Assembly (NCBI GenBank): GCA_017309015.1
Contig: JAEDAG010000001.1
Coordinates: 540,223-604,222 of the forward strand
DNA from: Faecalicatena absiana
GTDB lineage: Bacteria; Bacillota; Bacilli; Lactobacillales; Lactobacillaceae
Direction: 5' to 3'
Length of the DNA: 64,000 nucleotides
Under the pieces are notes generated by a model. That model did no database searches and was not told the DNA's origin. It saw nothing but the letters and a program-made list of their open reading frames with translations. Below are positions 15,707 to 22,844 of the stretch, in pieces. The translations under genes and the position numbers were made by a program. Every line of letters begins with the position of its first letter. The first letter of the stretch is position 1.

Positions 15707-17659
15707 TTACCAGATCTTGACGCGCTTGTCAGCTTCCAGGTACATCCCGTCGCCTGGCTTGACGTCAAAGGCCTCGTAGAATTGGTCCTGGCATTGGGCT
15801 TGGACGTTGGCCCGCAGTGGACCTGGGGCGTGAACGTCGACGGAAACGATCATCTTGATGGCCGCTTCCAGGGACTTTTGCGCCCAAACGCGGGCCCAGT
15901 TGGCGTAGAATTCCTTCAAATCGTTGCCGCCTTCTTGCTCGCAGGCAGTTACGGCCGCGGTCAAGCCGCCCTGGTCGGCAATGTTTTCAGAGACGATCTG
16001 CTTGCCCTTCAAGGTGGTCGGACCAAACTTCAGGCCATCGAACAAGTCAACTTCGGCCTGGGTCCGCTTGGCGAATTCTTTGTAGTCCGCGTCAGTCCAC
16101 CAGTTCTTCAGGTTGCCGTATTCATCGAACTTGGCCCCGTTGTTGTCAAAAGCGTGGGAGACTTCATGGGCAATTACGGCCCCGATCCCGCCGTAGTTGG
16201 CAGCCCGGCTTTGGTCGGCGCTGTAGAACGGCGCCTGCAGAATGGCTGCCGGGAAGGTGATGTCGTTTCTCTGCGGGTCGTAGCAGGCGTTGACCATGTT
16301 CCCTGGCATCAGCCAGACCGTCCGGTCAACTGGCTTATGCAGCTTCTCCAGGCTGTACTTGATGCTTTCCTTGGTCATTTCGCGCTCATTGGAGTAGAGG
16401 CTGCCGCCTTGGTCAGCCGGCACAACCTGCAGACGGTTGTAGATGTCTTCGATCTTGTCTGGGTAGCCGACTTTAAGGATCAAGGCCTGCAGCTTGACGA
16501 TAGCCTGCTGCTTAGTAGCTTTGGACAGCCAGTCGTTCTTGGCCAGCCGGTCCTCGTAAACGGCCAGCATCTTGTGGATCATGTCGATGATGTCCGCCTT
16601 GGCTTCATCCCCGAGGTACTTCTTCCCGTAGTAAATGCCCACGACTTCGCTAAAGGCACTGTCAGCCAGACGGTAGGCCTGCTTGACCCCGCTGGCCAGT
16701 TCTGGCTGGCCGGACAGGGCCTGGCTGAATGGGAAGGCGGCTTCTCTGAAGGCCTGAGACAGGTAGGAAGCAACGCCGTTGATGAACTTGGTCAGGATCC
16801 AGCCCTTGATTTCCGTGAAGCTGTCCGCGTTAAGCAGCTGCTCTGCCCCATCCAGATAGCGGGGCTCAGTGTTGATGATGACATCTGGCACTTCACCCAG
16901 GTACCCTTCCAAGTAGCCCTTCATGTCAAAGGAGCTGAACTTCTCCAAGAAGTCCGCGCTCTTCATCGGATTGTACATGGCTGGGTAGTCAGCCCATTCT
17001 TCGCTGGACTTGACGATCTTGGACAGCTTCTTGTCGTAGGCCAAGGCGCCGGCAACGTATTCCGCGGCTTGGTCATCTTCAACGCCAGCCATCTTGAACA
17101 GCTGCAGGCTTTGCTTCTTTAACACGTCCAGCAGCTTTTCCGCGTCAGGGCTCTGGTAAGTAGTCGTGTCTGGCAAAAAGGTTGACGGGCCGCCAAAGTA
17201 GACCGCATTAACCTTGGTATTCTTCATGTCCGCGTCGATAGAAACGGAGAACGGTACGGCAAAGCCAGCCTTAGCCAAGGCTGGAGCCTGCCGGTTCAAG
17301 TCACTCCAGTCCTTGATGCCTTCCAAGGCCTTTAAGTCAGCTTGAATCGGCTCCGCGCCATCGCTGTCGCGCTTGTCGAAGTCCCGGGCCAGCTTGTAGA
17401 GCTCAACGGCCTTATCCATGTTGGCCAGGTCTGGAACGGCTTTTTTGCCATCGGCAAAGTCAGCAAAGTCGGCCATCAGCCATTTTTCCACGTTGTCAGC
17501 AATCTTGACGAAACTCCCCATGCTGGAGCGGTCAGCTGGGATTTCCAGCTTGTCCAGATATTCTGAGTTTACGGCCAAGTACAAGTTGTCTTGCGGACGG
17601 GCTTGCAGATCTGGGACAGTCGTGTCGCCTGCGCCTCCGCGTACGTTTTGTTTAATCAT
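15707..17659 (-). CDS. pepO: M13-family metalloendopeptidase PepO
   Basis: A 650-residue zinc endopeptidase of the neprilysin (M13) family without signal peptide, so cytoplasmic as in other lactobacilli, where PepO cleaves casein-derived oligopeptides. The zinc site HEVSH is at 498-502 and the third ligand Glu in ENIAD at about 558. The substrate-positioning motif appears as VNACYDP (usual NAYY) near residue 455, and the C-terminus ends with the conserved tryptophan. It starts with ATG after an AGGAGG-type site and is followed by a strong terminator. The glutaredoxin-like gene ends 33 bases upstream, so the two may share a transcript. Confidence 0.95.
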   Translation of the reverse strand: MIKQNVRGGAGDTTVPDLQARPQDNLYLAVNSEYLDKLEIPADRSSMGSFVKIADNVEKWLMADFADFADGKKAVPDLANMDKAVELYKLARDFDKRDSDGAEPIQADLKALEGIKDWSDLNRQAPALAKAGFAVPFSVSIDADMKNTKVNAVYFGGPSTFLPDTTTYQSPDAEKLLDVLKKQSLQLFKMAGVEDDQAAEYVAGALAYDKKLSKIVKSSEEWADYPAMYNPMKSADFLEKFSSFDMKGYLEGYLGEVPDVIINTEPRYLDGAEQLLNADSFTEIKGWILTKFINGVASYLSQAFREAAFPFSQALSGQPELASGVKQAYRLADSAFSEVVGIYYGKKYLGDEAKADIIDMIHKMLAVYEDRLAKNDWLSKATKQQAIVKLQALILKVGYPDKIEDIYNRLQVVPADQGGSLYSNEREMTKESIKYSLEKLHKPVDRTVWLMPGNMVNACYDPQRNDITFPAAILQAPFYSADQSRAANYGGIGAVIAHEVSHAFDNNGAKFDEYGNLKNWWTDADYKEFAKRTQAEVDLFDGLKFGPTTLKGKQIVSENIADQGGLTAAVTACEQEGGNDLKEFYANWARVWAQKSLEAAIKMIVSVDVHAPGPLRANVQAQCQDQFYEAFDVKPGDGMYLEADKRVKIW

Positions 17660-17692
17660 TATGCCTCCTGAATTGCAATTATCATTATTTAA

Positions 17693-18052
17693 CTAGCAGC
17701 CTTGCTGGCCGACGCCACAAGCCGCGCCGGCCGCTGCCTTTTCCTGCTTGATCTTCTCCATGGCTTCATCGGCTTCCGCCGGCCAGATTGGCTCAAAGCC
17801 CTGTTTCCGCAGGTAGCCTTCCCAGTCAGTGAAAACCGTCCCGTCTTCCTTGACGCAGGCGGGAATGCCCAAGTCATGGACCGCCTTTAGATGATCAAAG
17901 ACCGGGTTTGTGTCGCGCAGCTGGATGAAAGCTTTCATCTTTGGCATTGACGCGAAAATGTTCACGAACCGGTAGCCGATCCCGTACTTCTTAAAGCTTG
18001 CCTCGCAAGCAATGCAGTCCGGACAGATCTTGGTGCCATATACTGTCAGCAT
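17693..18052 (-). CDS. glutaredoxin/thioredoxin-like protein
   Basis: A 119-residue cytoplasmic protein. The N-terminus reads MLTVYGTKICPDCIAC, a beta strand followed by a CPDC redox motif as in the glutaredoxin-related group. A core of about 75 residues with the cis-proline region LGIPACVKEDG follows, then a C-terminal extension containing three more cysteines (CGVGQQGC). Such proteins reduce disulfides; the partner is unknown. The cysteine-rich tail is unusual and may bind metal. It lies just upstream of pepO. Confidence 0.82.
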   Translation of the reverse strand: MLTVYGTKICPDCIACEASFKKYGIGYRFVNIFASMPKMKAFIQLRDTNPVFDHLKAVHDLGIPACVKEDGTVFTDWEGYLRKQGFEPIWPAEADEAMEKIKQEKAAAGAACGVGQQGC

Positions 18053-18131
18053 AGTTTTTCCTCCGTTTCATCATTTTGTTATCTATTTTACATTTTTGCG
18101 GCAAAGAGTGATACCAAAGTGCTTGATCAAG

Positions 18132-18160
18132 AAAAAAAGAATCCATTGCTGGATTCTTTT
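18132..18160 (-). terminator. terminator of MFS gene
   Basis: An eight-base-pair stem (18138-18145 with 18150-18157) is followed by seven Us on the minus strand. A second hairpin, GCTTTGCC/GGCAAAGC, lies between it and the MFS stop. Confidence 0.75.
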
Positions 18161-18209
18161 GCGGCTTTGCCGGGGGCAAAGCTTTGCTTTTTAAGCTGCT
18201 GGCTTTTTC

Positions 18210-19430
18210 CTACTTATACAGCTGCAGCTTATCCTTCATCTTGGACCGCAACGGAATCAAGAAGAACAGACAGAGGAAAATGCCGACACTGGCGACGATG
18301 AACATAGCCTTGTAGCCAAAGAGGTCGATCAAGGTCCCGCCAAACAGCGGCCCCAGGGCCCGGCCCACCCCGCTGGCCACCAAGGTCAAGCCTTGGTACT
18401 TGCCCTTGCTGGTGTATGGCGACATATCGTTGACCAGGGCGGGAATGGCGGAGAAGGCCGTCGATTCGCCCAAGGTCAGGATTGACATGGAGAGCACGAA
18501 GCCCGGGTAGGTCTTGGCAAAAATCAGAGTCAGCCAGGAAATGGCAAACATGAAGACGCCAAAGAAGATTTGGTGGTAGATCGTCTTGAAGATTCCCGGG
18601 AAGCGGGCCAGGATCAGCTGGACGATCACGATGATGCTGGCATTGATGGTCCACAAGGTTGAGTACAGGTGGAAGGGAATGCCCAGGCTGACCATGTAGA
18701 CCGACAGGTTGGACTCCCAGTTCATGTACATCAGCCAGGTCACGCCCAAGGTAATGTAGAAGCCCATCGTCATCATGAAGTTGGCCTTTGGCATTGGCTC
18801 CGTCTTTGACGGGGCCTGGCCGGCGGCCTTACGGGCCTTGCGGCGGTCATGGTAGGCAATGATCGGTCTGAACTTGAAGATCGCGATCACACCGCCAATC
18901 GCGTACAGCACGCTGGCAATAATGAACAAGAGCTCGATCGAATAGTCATACAGGTAGCCCACGATCAAAGTCCCGATTACCACGCCCAGGTTTTGGGCAA
19001 AATACAAGATGTTGAAGACGTAGCGGCCCGGGTACTTGCGCAGGCTGGTCGCGATCGAATTGATCACGGCCCCATCCCAGCCGCCTAGGAAGCCAGTACA
19101 GATCAGCCAGAACCAGTAGATGGGCCAACCGTGGAAGAAAGCCATCAAAAGCAAAATGAAGGCATCCGTCAGCATCCCGCCCACGATCAATGGATACGGA
19201 TTCAAGCGGTCAAATAGGCGTCCGCCCAAGGTCGAGCCAACCATGTTGGCGGCACAGTTGCAGAAAAGGACGATCCCGATTACCGACAGGCTGATGCCCA
19301 AGCGATTGTTCAAGTAGACCGAAGTCAGCGGCCAAATAAAGCTGGCCCCGATCCAAGTGGCCAGTTCAGCCAGCAGCAGCCAAGGCAAGCCGATTTCTTT
19401 GCCGCCCTTTTCACCATGTTGCAGTCTCAT
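18210..19430 (-). CDS. MFS transporter
   Basis: A 406-residue protein with 12 hydrophobic helices and the major facilitator layout: the loop 2-3 motif GGRLFDRLNP (about 74-83) matches the GxxxDRxGR signature, and a long basic central loop separates the halves (DRRKARKAAGQAPSK, near 195). The second-half equivalent is GGTLIDLFGYKAMF. Substrate is not evident; a drug-proton efflux or sugar role is possible. A short terminator closes it and no partner genes adjoin. Confidence 0.85.
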   Translation of the reverse strand: MRLQHGEKGGKEIGLPWLLLAELATWIGASFIWPLTSVYLNNRLGISLSVIGIVLFCNCAANMVGSTLGGRLFDRLNPYPLIVGGMLTDAFILLLMAFFHGWPIYWFWLICTGFLGGWDGAVINSIATSLRKYPGRYVFNILYFAQNLGVVIGTLIVGYLYDYSIELLFIIASVLYAIGGVIAIFKFRPIIAYHDRRKARKAAGQAPSKTEPMPKANFMMTMGFYITLGVTWLMYMNWESNLSVYMVSLGIPFHLYSTLWTINASIIVIVQLILARFPGIFKTIYHQIFFGVFMFAISWLTLIFAKTYPGFVLSMSILTLGESTAFSAIPALVNDMSPYTSKGKYQGLTLVASGVGRALGPLFGGTLIDLFGYKAMFIVASVGIFLCLFFLIPLRSKMKDKLQLYK

Positions 19431-19544
19431 TTTTTCTCATCATCCCCCTTTTTACGCATTGCTAAAACTGACAAGTTCTCAAGCTTAGTTTATCAATTAA
19501 AAAAACGACTTGCAAAAACAAGTTATTTTAAGTTAACAGCCGCG

Positions 19545-19633
19545 GGGGGACTTTTGAGCTTCAGCAGCTCTCTGCTGCGAATAAAAAGGCTTCCAGAAGT
19601 TTTATCACTTCTAGAAGCCTTTTATATTCGTTA
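19545..19633. repeat. dispersed repeat A, copy 2 (also mscL terminator)
   Basis: Inverted copy of the repeat at 15347-15452. The stem AAAAGGCTTCCAGAAGT / ACTTCTAGAAGCCTTTT and the palindrome CAGCAGCTCTCTGCTG are preserved, with point differences in the loop and flank. It lies between the MFS start and the mscL stop and supplies a two-way terminator. Confidence 0.75.
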
Positions 19634-19674
19634 GAATCTTGTTTTCTCCCAAAACCAATGTCTTACATTGCCTT

Positions 19675-20058
19675 TTATGCTTCCGGCTTCCGTTCTTCCT
19701 TCAGCAGGTCAACGATTTCCGCCAAGTATTCAGCTTCTGGCGAAACCTTTGGCGCTTCCTCTTTCTCCTTCTTCGGCGTCAGCTTGTTGATCGCCTTGAC
19801 CAACAGGAAGATCACGAAAGAAATGATCAGGAAGTTGACCACGGAGTTGATGAATTCCCCGTATTTGAACTTGGTATCACCGATCTGCAGGATCAGGTTG
19901 GACATGTCAATCTTGCCCACGAACAGCCCGATCAAGGGGTTGATCAGGTTCTTGACCAGCGAGTTGACGATGGCCGTAAAGGCAGACCCCATGATCACGC
20001 CGACTGCCAAATCAATAACGTTGCCTCTGGCAATAAAAGCTTTAAACTCTTTAATCAT
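19675..20058 (-). CDS. mscL: large-conductance mechanosensitive channel
   Basis: A 127-residue channel subunit with the standard MscL order: amphipathic N-terminal helix ([13 protein letters not shown]), pore-lining TM1 ([21 protein letters not shown]), periplasmic-type loop, TM2 ([17 protein letters not shown]) and a charged C-terminal helical bundle ([25 protein letters not shown]). It opens under membrane tension to release solutes on osmotic down-shock. Length is typical. Confidence 0.96.
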   Translation of the reverse strand: MIKEFKAFIARGNVIDLAVGVIMGSAFTAIVNSLVKNLINPLIGLFVGKIDMSNLILQIGDTKFKYGEFINSVVNFLIISFVIFLLVKAINKLTPKKEKEEAPKVSPEAEYLAEIVDLLKEERKPEA

Positions 20059-20121
20059 GATAATACTCCCAAAAATTTGCGCTTTTCAGCATTAATTCCT
20101 GTCAAGTATATCATATTTTCT

Positions 20122-21465
20122 TTAGAGCTCCTTTTTATTGCCCTGCAGGCCGCGGACATGGGTGGCATCCTGAAGGACTTCCAAGACGCCCATGTATTGG
20201 CCTTGCTGATCGCGGACGGCAATGTACTGGATGTACACGAAGCGGCCCCGGAGCTCAAACCAGAATTCATGCTTGTCCTTTTTGCCGCTGCGCAGGTCAG
20301 CCACGATCTGCTTGACCTTGGCTACGCTCTTGGGCATGTGGATGCTGAAAAGGTTCATCCCCAAGTCATTGGCTGAGTGCGGATAGAAGCCGCAATTGCC
20401 GCCAAAATAGCGGATGATGTCGTCCTTATCGACAAACGCCAGGTCAAAGGGCAGCAGATCCAAAATTGCGGACAGTTGGTCAAAATTCAGTCCTCCCTGG
20501 GCAAACTGCAAAAAGACCTGGCCTAGAGCCGCCGGCCCCTTGCTGGAGGAAGCTGCCGGAGCGACCGACAATTGAGCATCATAATTGGCTTTTTCATTGC
20601 CGCCCAGCTGGCCGGCAAAGGCACTGATCTGCTCATTCCAGTTCTTGGCCAGCTGGTCCAGGTCGCGCGGCTTTTTGGCAAAATCCGCCAGCTCCTGCTG
20701 GCTCGGCCGCCAGTTGACCGGCGGATTGATCAGGGTATAGCCAAACTGCGGCTCATCCTCTTTAACCTTGCGCCAGTCATCCGGACTAGCCACGTCAGCC
20801 AGCAAAGGCACCATGATGGCCTCTTCCTTGAAGATCATTTCCGTGACCTCCTTGGCCGCCCGCTTGACCTTCCGGCTGAGCTCTTCTAGATCAGGTGCTT
20901 CTTCCTCGGCACAGGCCGCCGCCTCCCTGATCCAGCCACGGATGTCGTCATCTACGCCCCACATGACTTGCGGCGGGGCGGTAATCCCGTACTTGGTCAT
21001 CAAGGGGAAAATCGAAATCTCTTTCCGGGCATAGTGCTTGCCAATCGTCCGCAAGTCCGCCAGCTCCTGGCGGATCCTGGCCAAAACCGCGGTCCGCGGG
21101 TCTTGGACGTACTTGTCCAGGTCCGGCAAAAGAGCATCATTCACCAAGCTGGCAATAACCATGTTCTCCAGCTTGAGCGTGTGCACGGGGTGACCGGGCC
21201 GGGCAAAGGCCGGGCTCTCCTTGCTTTGCCCAATCGCTCCCCTAAATACTTCCGCGTGCACGGTGCACAGGTTCTGGATCTCAGCCGGATTCAAGCCGCC
21301 GGCAATCAAGGCCCGCTCGGCCTCAGTGATTTCACGGACGGAAACTTGGTCAAAAGCTGCCTTAAATCTGGCCTTGGCCTGGTCAAAGTCCCCATCTTCC
21401 TGCAAAATGCGGAGGATTTCGGCCAGCTTGGCCTTCCGCTCCTCCAGACTCATTTGTTCAGTCAT
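20122..21465 (-). CDS. DUF438 / hemerythrin-like / PAS domain sensor protein
   Basis: A 447-residue cytoplasmic protein with three parts: DUF438 (about 5-85), a hemerythrin HHE-like helical domain (about 90-240, with HPVHTLKLEN, HYARKEISIFP and EEAIMVPLL supplying His/Glu ligands for a di-iron or haem centre) and a PAS domain (about 330-440, LPFDLAFVDKDDIIRYF through FVYIQYIAVRD). Such proteins are thought to sense oxygen, nitric oxide or redox state. It is last in the nrdD-nrdG operon; its ATG overlaps the stop of the DUF59 gene. The signalling output is not visible: there is no kinase, GGDEF or HTH part. Confidence 0.88.
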   Translation of the reverse strand: MTEQMSLEERKAKLAEILRILQEDGDFDQAKARFKAAFDQVSVREITEAERALIAGGLNPAEIQNLCTVHAEVFRGAIGQSKESPAFARPGHPVHTLKLENMVIASLVNDALLPDLDKYVQDPRTAVLARIRQELADLRTIGKHYARKEISIFPLMTKYGITAPPQVMWGVDDDIRGWIREAAACAEEEAPDLEELSRKVKRAAKEVTEMIFKEEAIMVPLLADVASPDDWRKVKEDEPQFGYTLINPPVNWRPSQQELADFAKKPRDLDQLAKNWNEQISAFAGQLGGNEKANYDAQLSVAPAASSSKGPAALGQVFLQFAQGGLNFDQLSAILDLLPFDLAFVDKDDIIRYFGGNCGFYPHSANDLGMNLFSIHMPKSVAKVKQIVADLRSGKKDKHEFWFELRGRFVYIQYIAVRDQQGQYMGVLEVLQDATHVRGLQGNKKEL

Positions 21466-22037
21466 CAGTCTTGCACCTGGTATCCTTTCGCTTGCAGCTG
21501 CTGCTTTACTTCTTCCAAGTCAAAACCCATGGCCTGGCAACCCAGGCGCAGGTTCATCACCCGGCCGACTGTCTGCAGCATCCCCGGCTGCTTGATCCGG
21601 TCAAAGCCAATCGCCGCCATGTCATCCACAAAGCTGGGATACCGGTCCGCCAAAGTCTTGATCGGCGTCCGCGTATCAAGCTTTTTCGCGGCTGCAGGCG
21701 CTGGCGCTGGCTGTTCCTGCCCGCTGATCCCCAGGGCCGCTTTGGCACTGGCTGACAGGCGGGCTGGTGACCAAACAGGGTACCAGACCAGCTTGACGGC
21801 TGCCTCCGTAATTCCTGGCACCTGGCACACGGCCGCTTTGATCTGCTGGTCCAAATAATCGCTTAAGGGGCATCCCATGGTCGTCAGCGTCATCGTGACC
21901 GTGCAACGGCCAGCTTCTGTGATGTCAACTCCATAGATCAGGCCCAGGTTGACCACGTCCACCAAGAGTTCGGGATCTTCTACTTCCTGGAGCTTTTCGA
22001 TGACCTGGTCGGCCAGGCTGAGCTTGTCTGCAATCAT
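21465..22037 (-). CDS. DUF59 (MIP18-like) fused to DUF1858
   Basis: A 190-residue two-domain protein. Residues 5-105 are a DUF59/MIP18 iron-sulfur assembly domain (VEDPELLVDVVNLGLIYGV; TMTLTTMGCPLSDYLDQQI with the conserved cysteine). An alanine/proline-rich linker (105-125) leads to a DUF1858 domain (about 128-190, TPIKTLADRYPSFVDDMAAIGF). DUF59 proteins help mature Fe-S clusters; DUF1858 often travels with hemerythrin/DUF438 proteins. It starts 13 bases after nrdG and its stop overlaps the next start, so it is inside the anaerobic ribonucleotide reductase operon. Confidence 0.88.
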   Translation of the reverse strand: MIADKLSLADQVIEKLQEVEDPELLVDVVNLGLIYGVDITEAGRCTVTMTLTTMGCPLSDYLDQQIKAAVCQVPGITEAAVKLVWYPVWSPARLSASAKAALGISGQEQPAPAPAAAKKLDTRTPIKTLADRYPSFVDDMAAIGFDRIKQPGMLQTVGRVMNLRLGCQAMGFDLEEVKQQLQAKGYQVQD

Positions 22038-22050
22038 GCTTGCCTCCTTT

Positions 22051-22773
22051 TTAGCGAATCAGCTTGTCCCAGATGACCGGGTGCTGGTCCGGCGTCGCGA
22101 AGGACTTCTGCACGTCAATGATCCGCTGGTTGCTGGATCCTCTAAACTGCAGGGTCAAGTCCTTCAAGTTGTCCATAAAGCGGCCATCGACCAAAATATC
22201 GATGTTGTGCAGCATCTTCAGCTTGTCAGGCGTCTCCTGGAGCAACTCCTCCCAGGTGTAGCCGGACCAGGACCAGATGTCCTTGTCATGGCCGAATTCC
22301 TTTCTGACCCGGTCGATGATCCGGTTGCAGACCCAGGTGTTCAAAAATGGCTCTCCGCCCAGCAGGGTCAGCCCCTGCACGTAAGGCTGGCTGATGTCGT
22401 TGATGATCTGGTCTTCCAATTCCTGGGTGTAAGGGCGGCCGTAGTTGAAATTCTGGGCAGCCAGGTTGTAGCAGCCTGGGCAGTCAAACAGGCAGCCTGA
22501 CACGTATAAGGAGCAGCGGACCCCTTCCCCGTCAACGAAGTTGAAGGGCTTGTAATCGGCAATCTTGTGCTTGCTGTGGTCCTCGGAAATCCATTCGCCC
22601 GGCTTGGGATTCTTGGGCATCCGCTTCATCTTCTTGACCCGCTTGCCTTCCTGGCCGGCCTTCGGCTTGTATTGGTCCGGGTTGACGAAGACCGTTTCCC
22701 CGTCAACGCTGATTCTGATCAGGTTGTCGCGGACGTCTGGTCCTTCTTGCTGGTTTTTGTCTTTTTCTGGCAT
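22051..22773 (-). CDS. nrdG: anaerobic ribonucleotide reductase activating protein
   Basis: A 240-residue radical-SAM activase. The SAM-cluster motif is GCLFDCPGC (CX3CX2C, about residue 101-108), followed by a glycine-rich SAM site (LTLLGGEPFLN). It makes the glycyl radical in NrdD. The N-terminal 65 residues are a charged, lysine-rich extension longer than in E. coli NrdG, common in lactobacilli. It lies downstream of nrdD, separated by a hairpin that may lower its expression relative to nrdD. Confidence 0.95.
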   Translation of the reverse strand: MPEKDKNQQEGPDVRDNLIRISVDGETVFVNPDQYKPKAGQEGKRVKKMKRMPKNPKPGEWISEDHSKHKIADYKPFNFVDGEGVRCSLYVSGCLFDCPGCYNLAAQNFNYGRPYTQELEDQIINDISQPYVQGLTLLGGEPFLNTWVCNRIIDRVRKEFGHDKDIWSWSGYTWEELLQETPDKLKMLHNIDILVDGRFMDNLKDLTLQFRGSSNQRIIDVQKSFATPDQHPVIWDKLIR

Positions 22774-22794
22774 CTTTGTTTCCTCTTTTCAAAA

Positions 22795-22830
22795 AGCAAA
22801 ATAGGCAATGGAACAAATCCCATTGCCTAT
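22795..22830 (-). terminator. nrdD-nrdG intergenic (partial) terminator
   Basis: A perfect 11-bp stem (22801-22811 with 22820-22830) with an eight-base loop is followed on the minus strand by UUUUGCUUUUUG. The nrdG start is 22 bases further, so some read-through must occur or nrdG has its own start site. Confidence 0.75.
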
Positions 22831-22844
22831 CTCATGCTTGCCTT

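Noticed and set aside
15683..17122. Long plus-strand open frame of 479 codons opposite pepO
   Set aside because: It mirrors the codon bias of pepO, has no ribosome site and gives a valine/leucine/glutamine-rich translation without domains. Similar shadow frames lie opposite the GH31 gene (52954-54570), nrdD and others.
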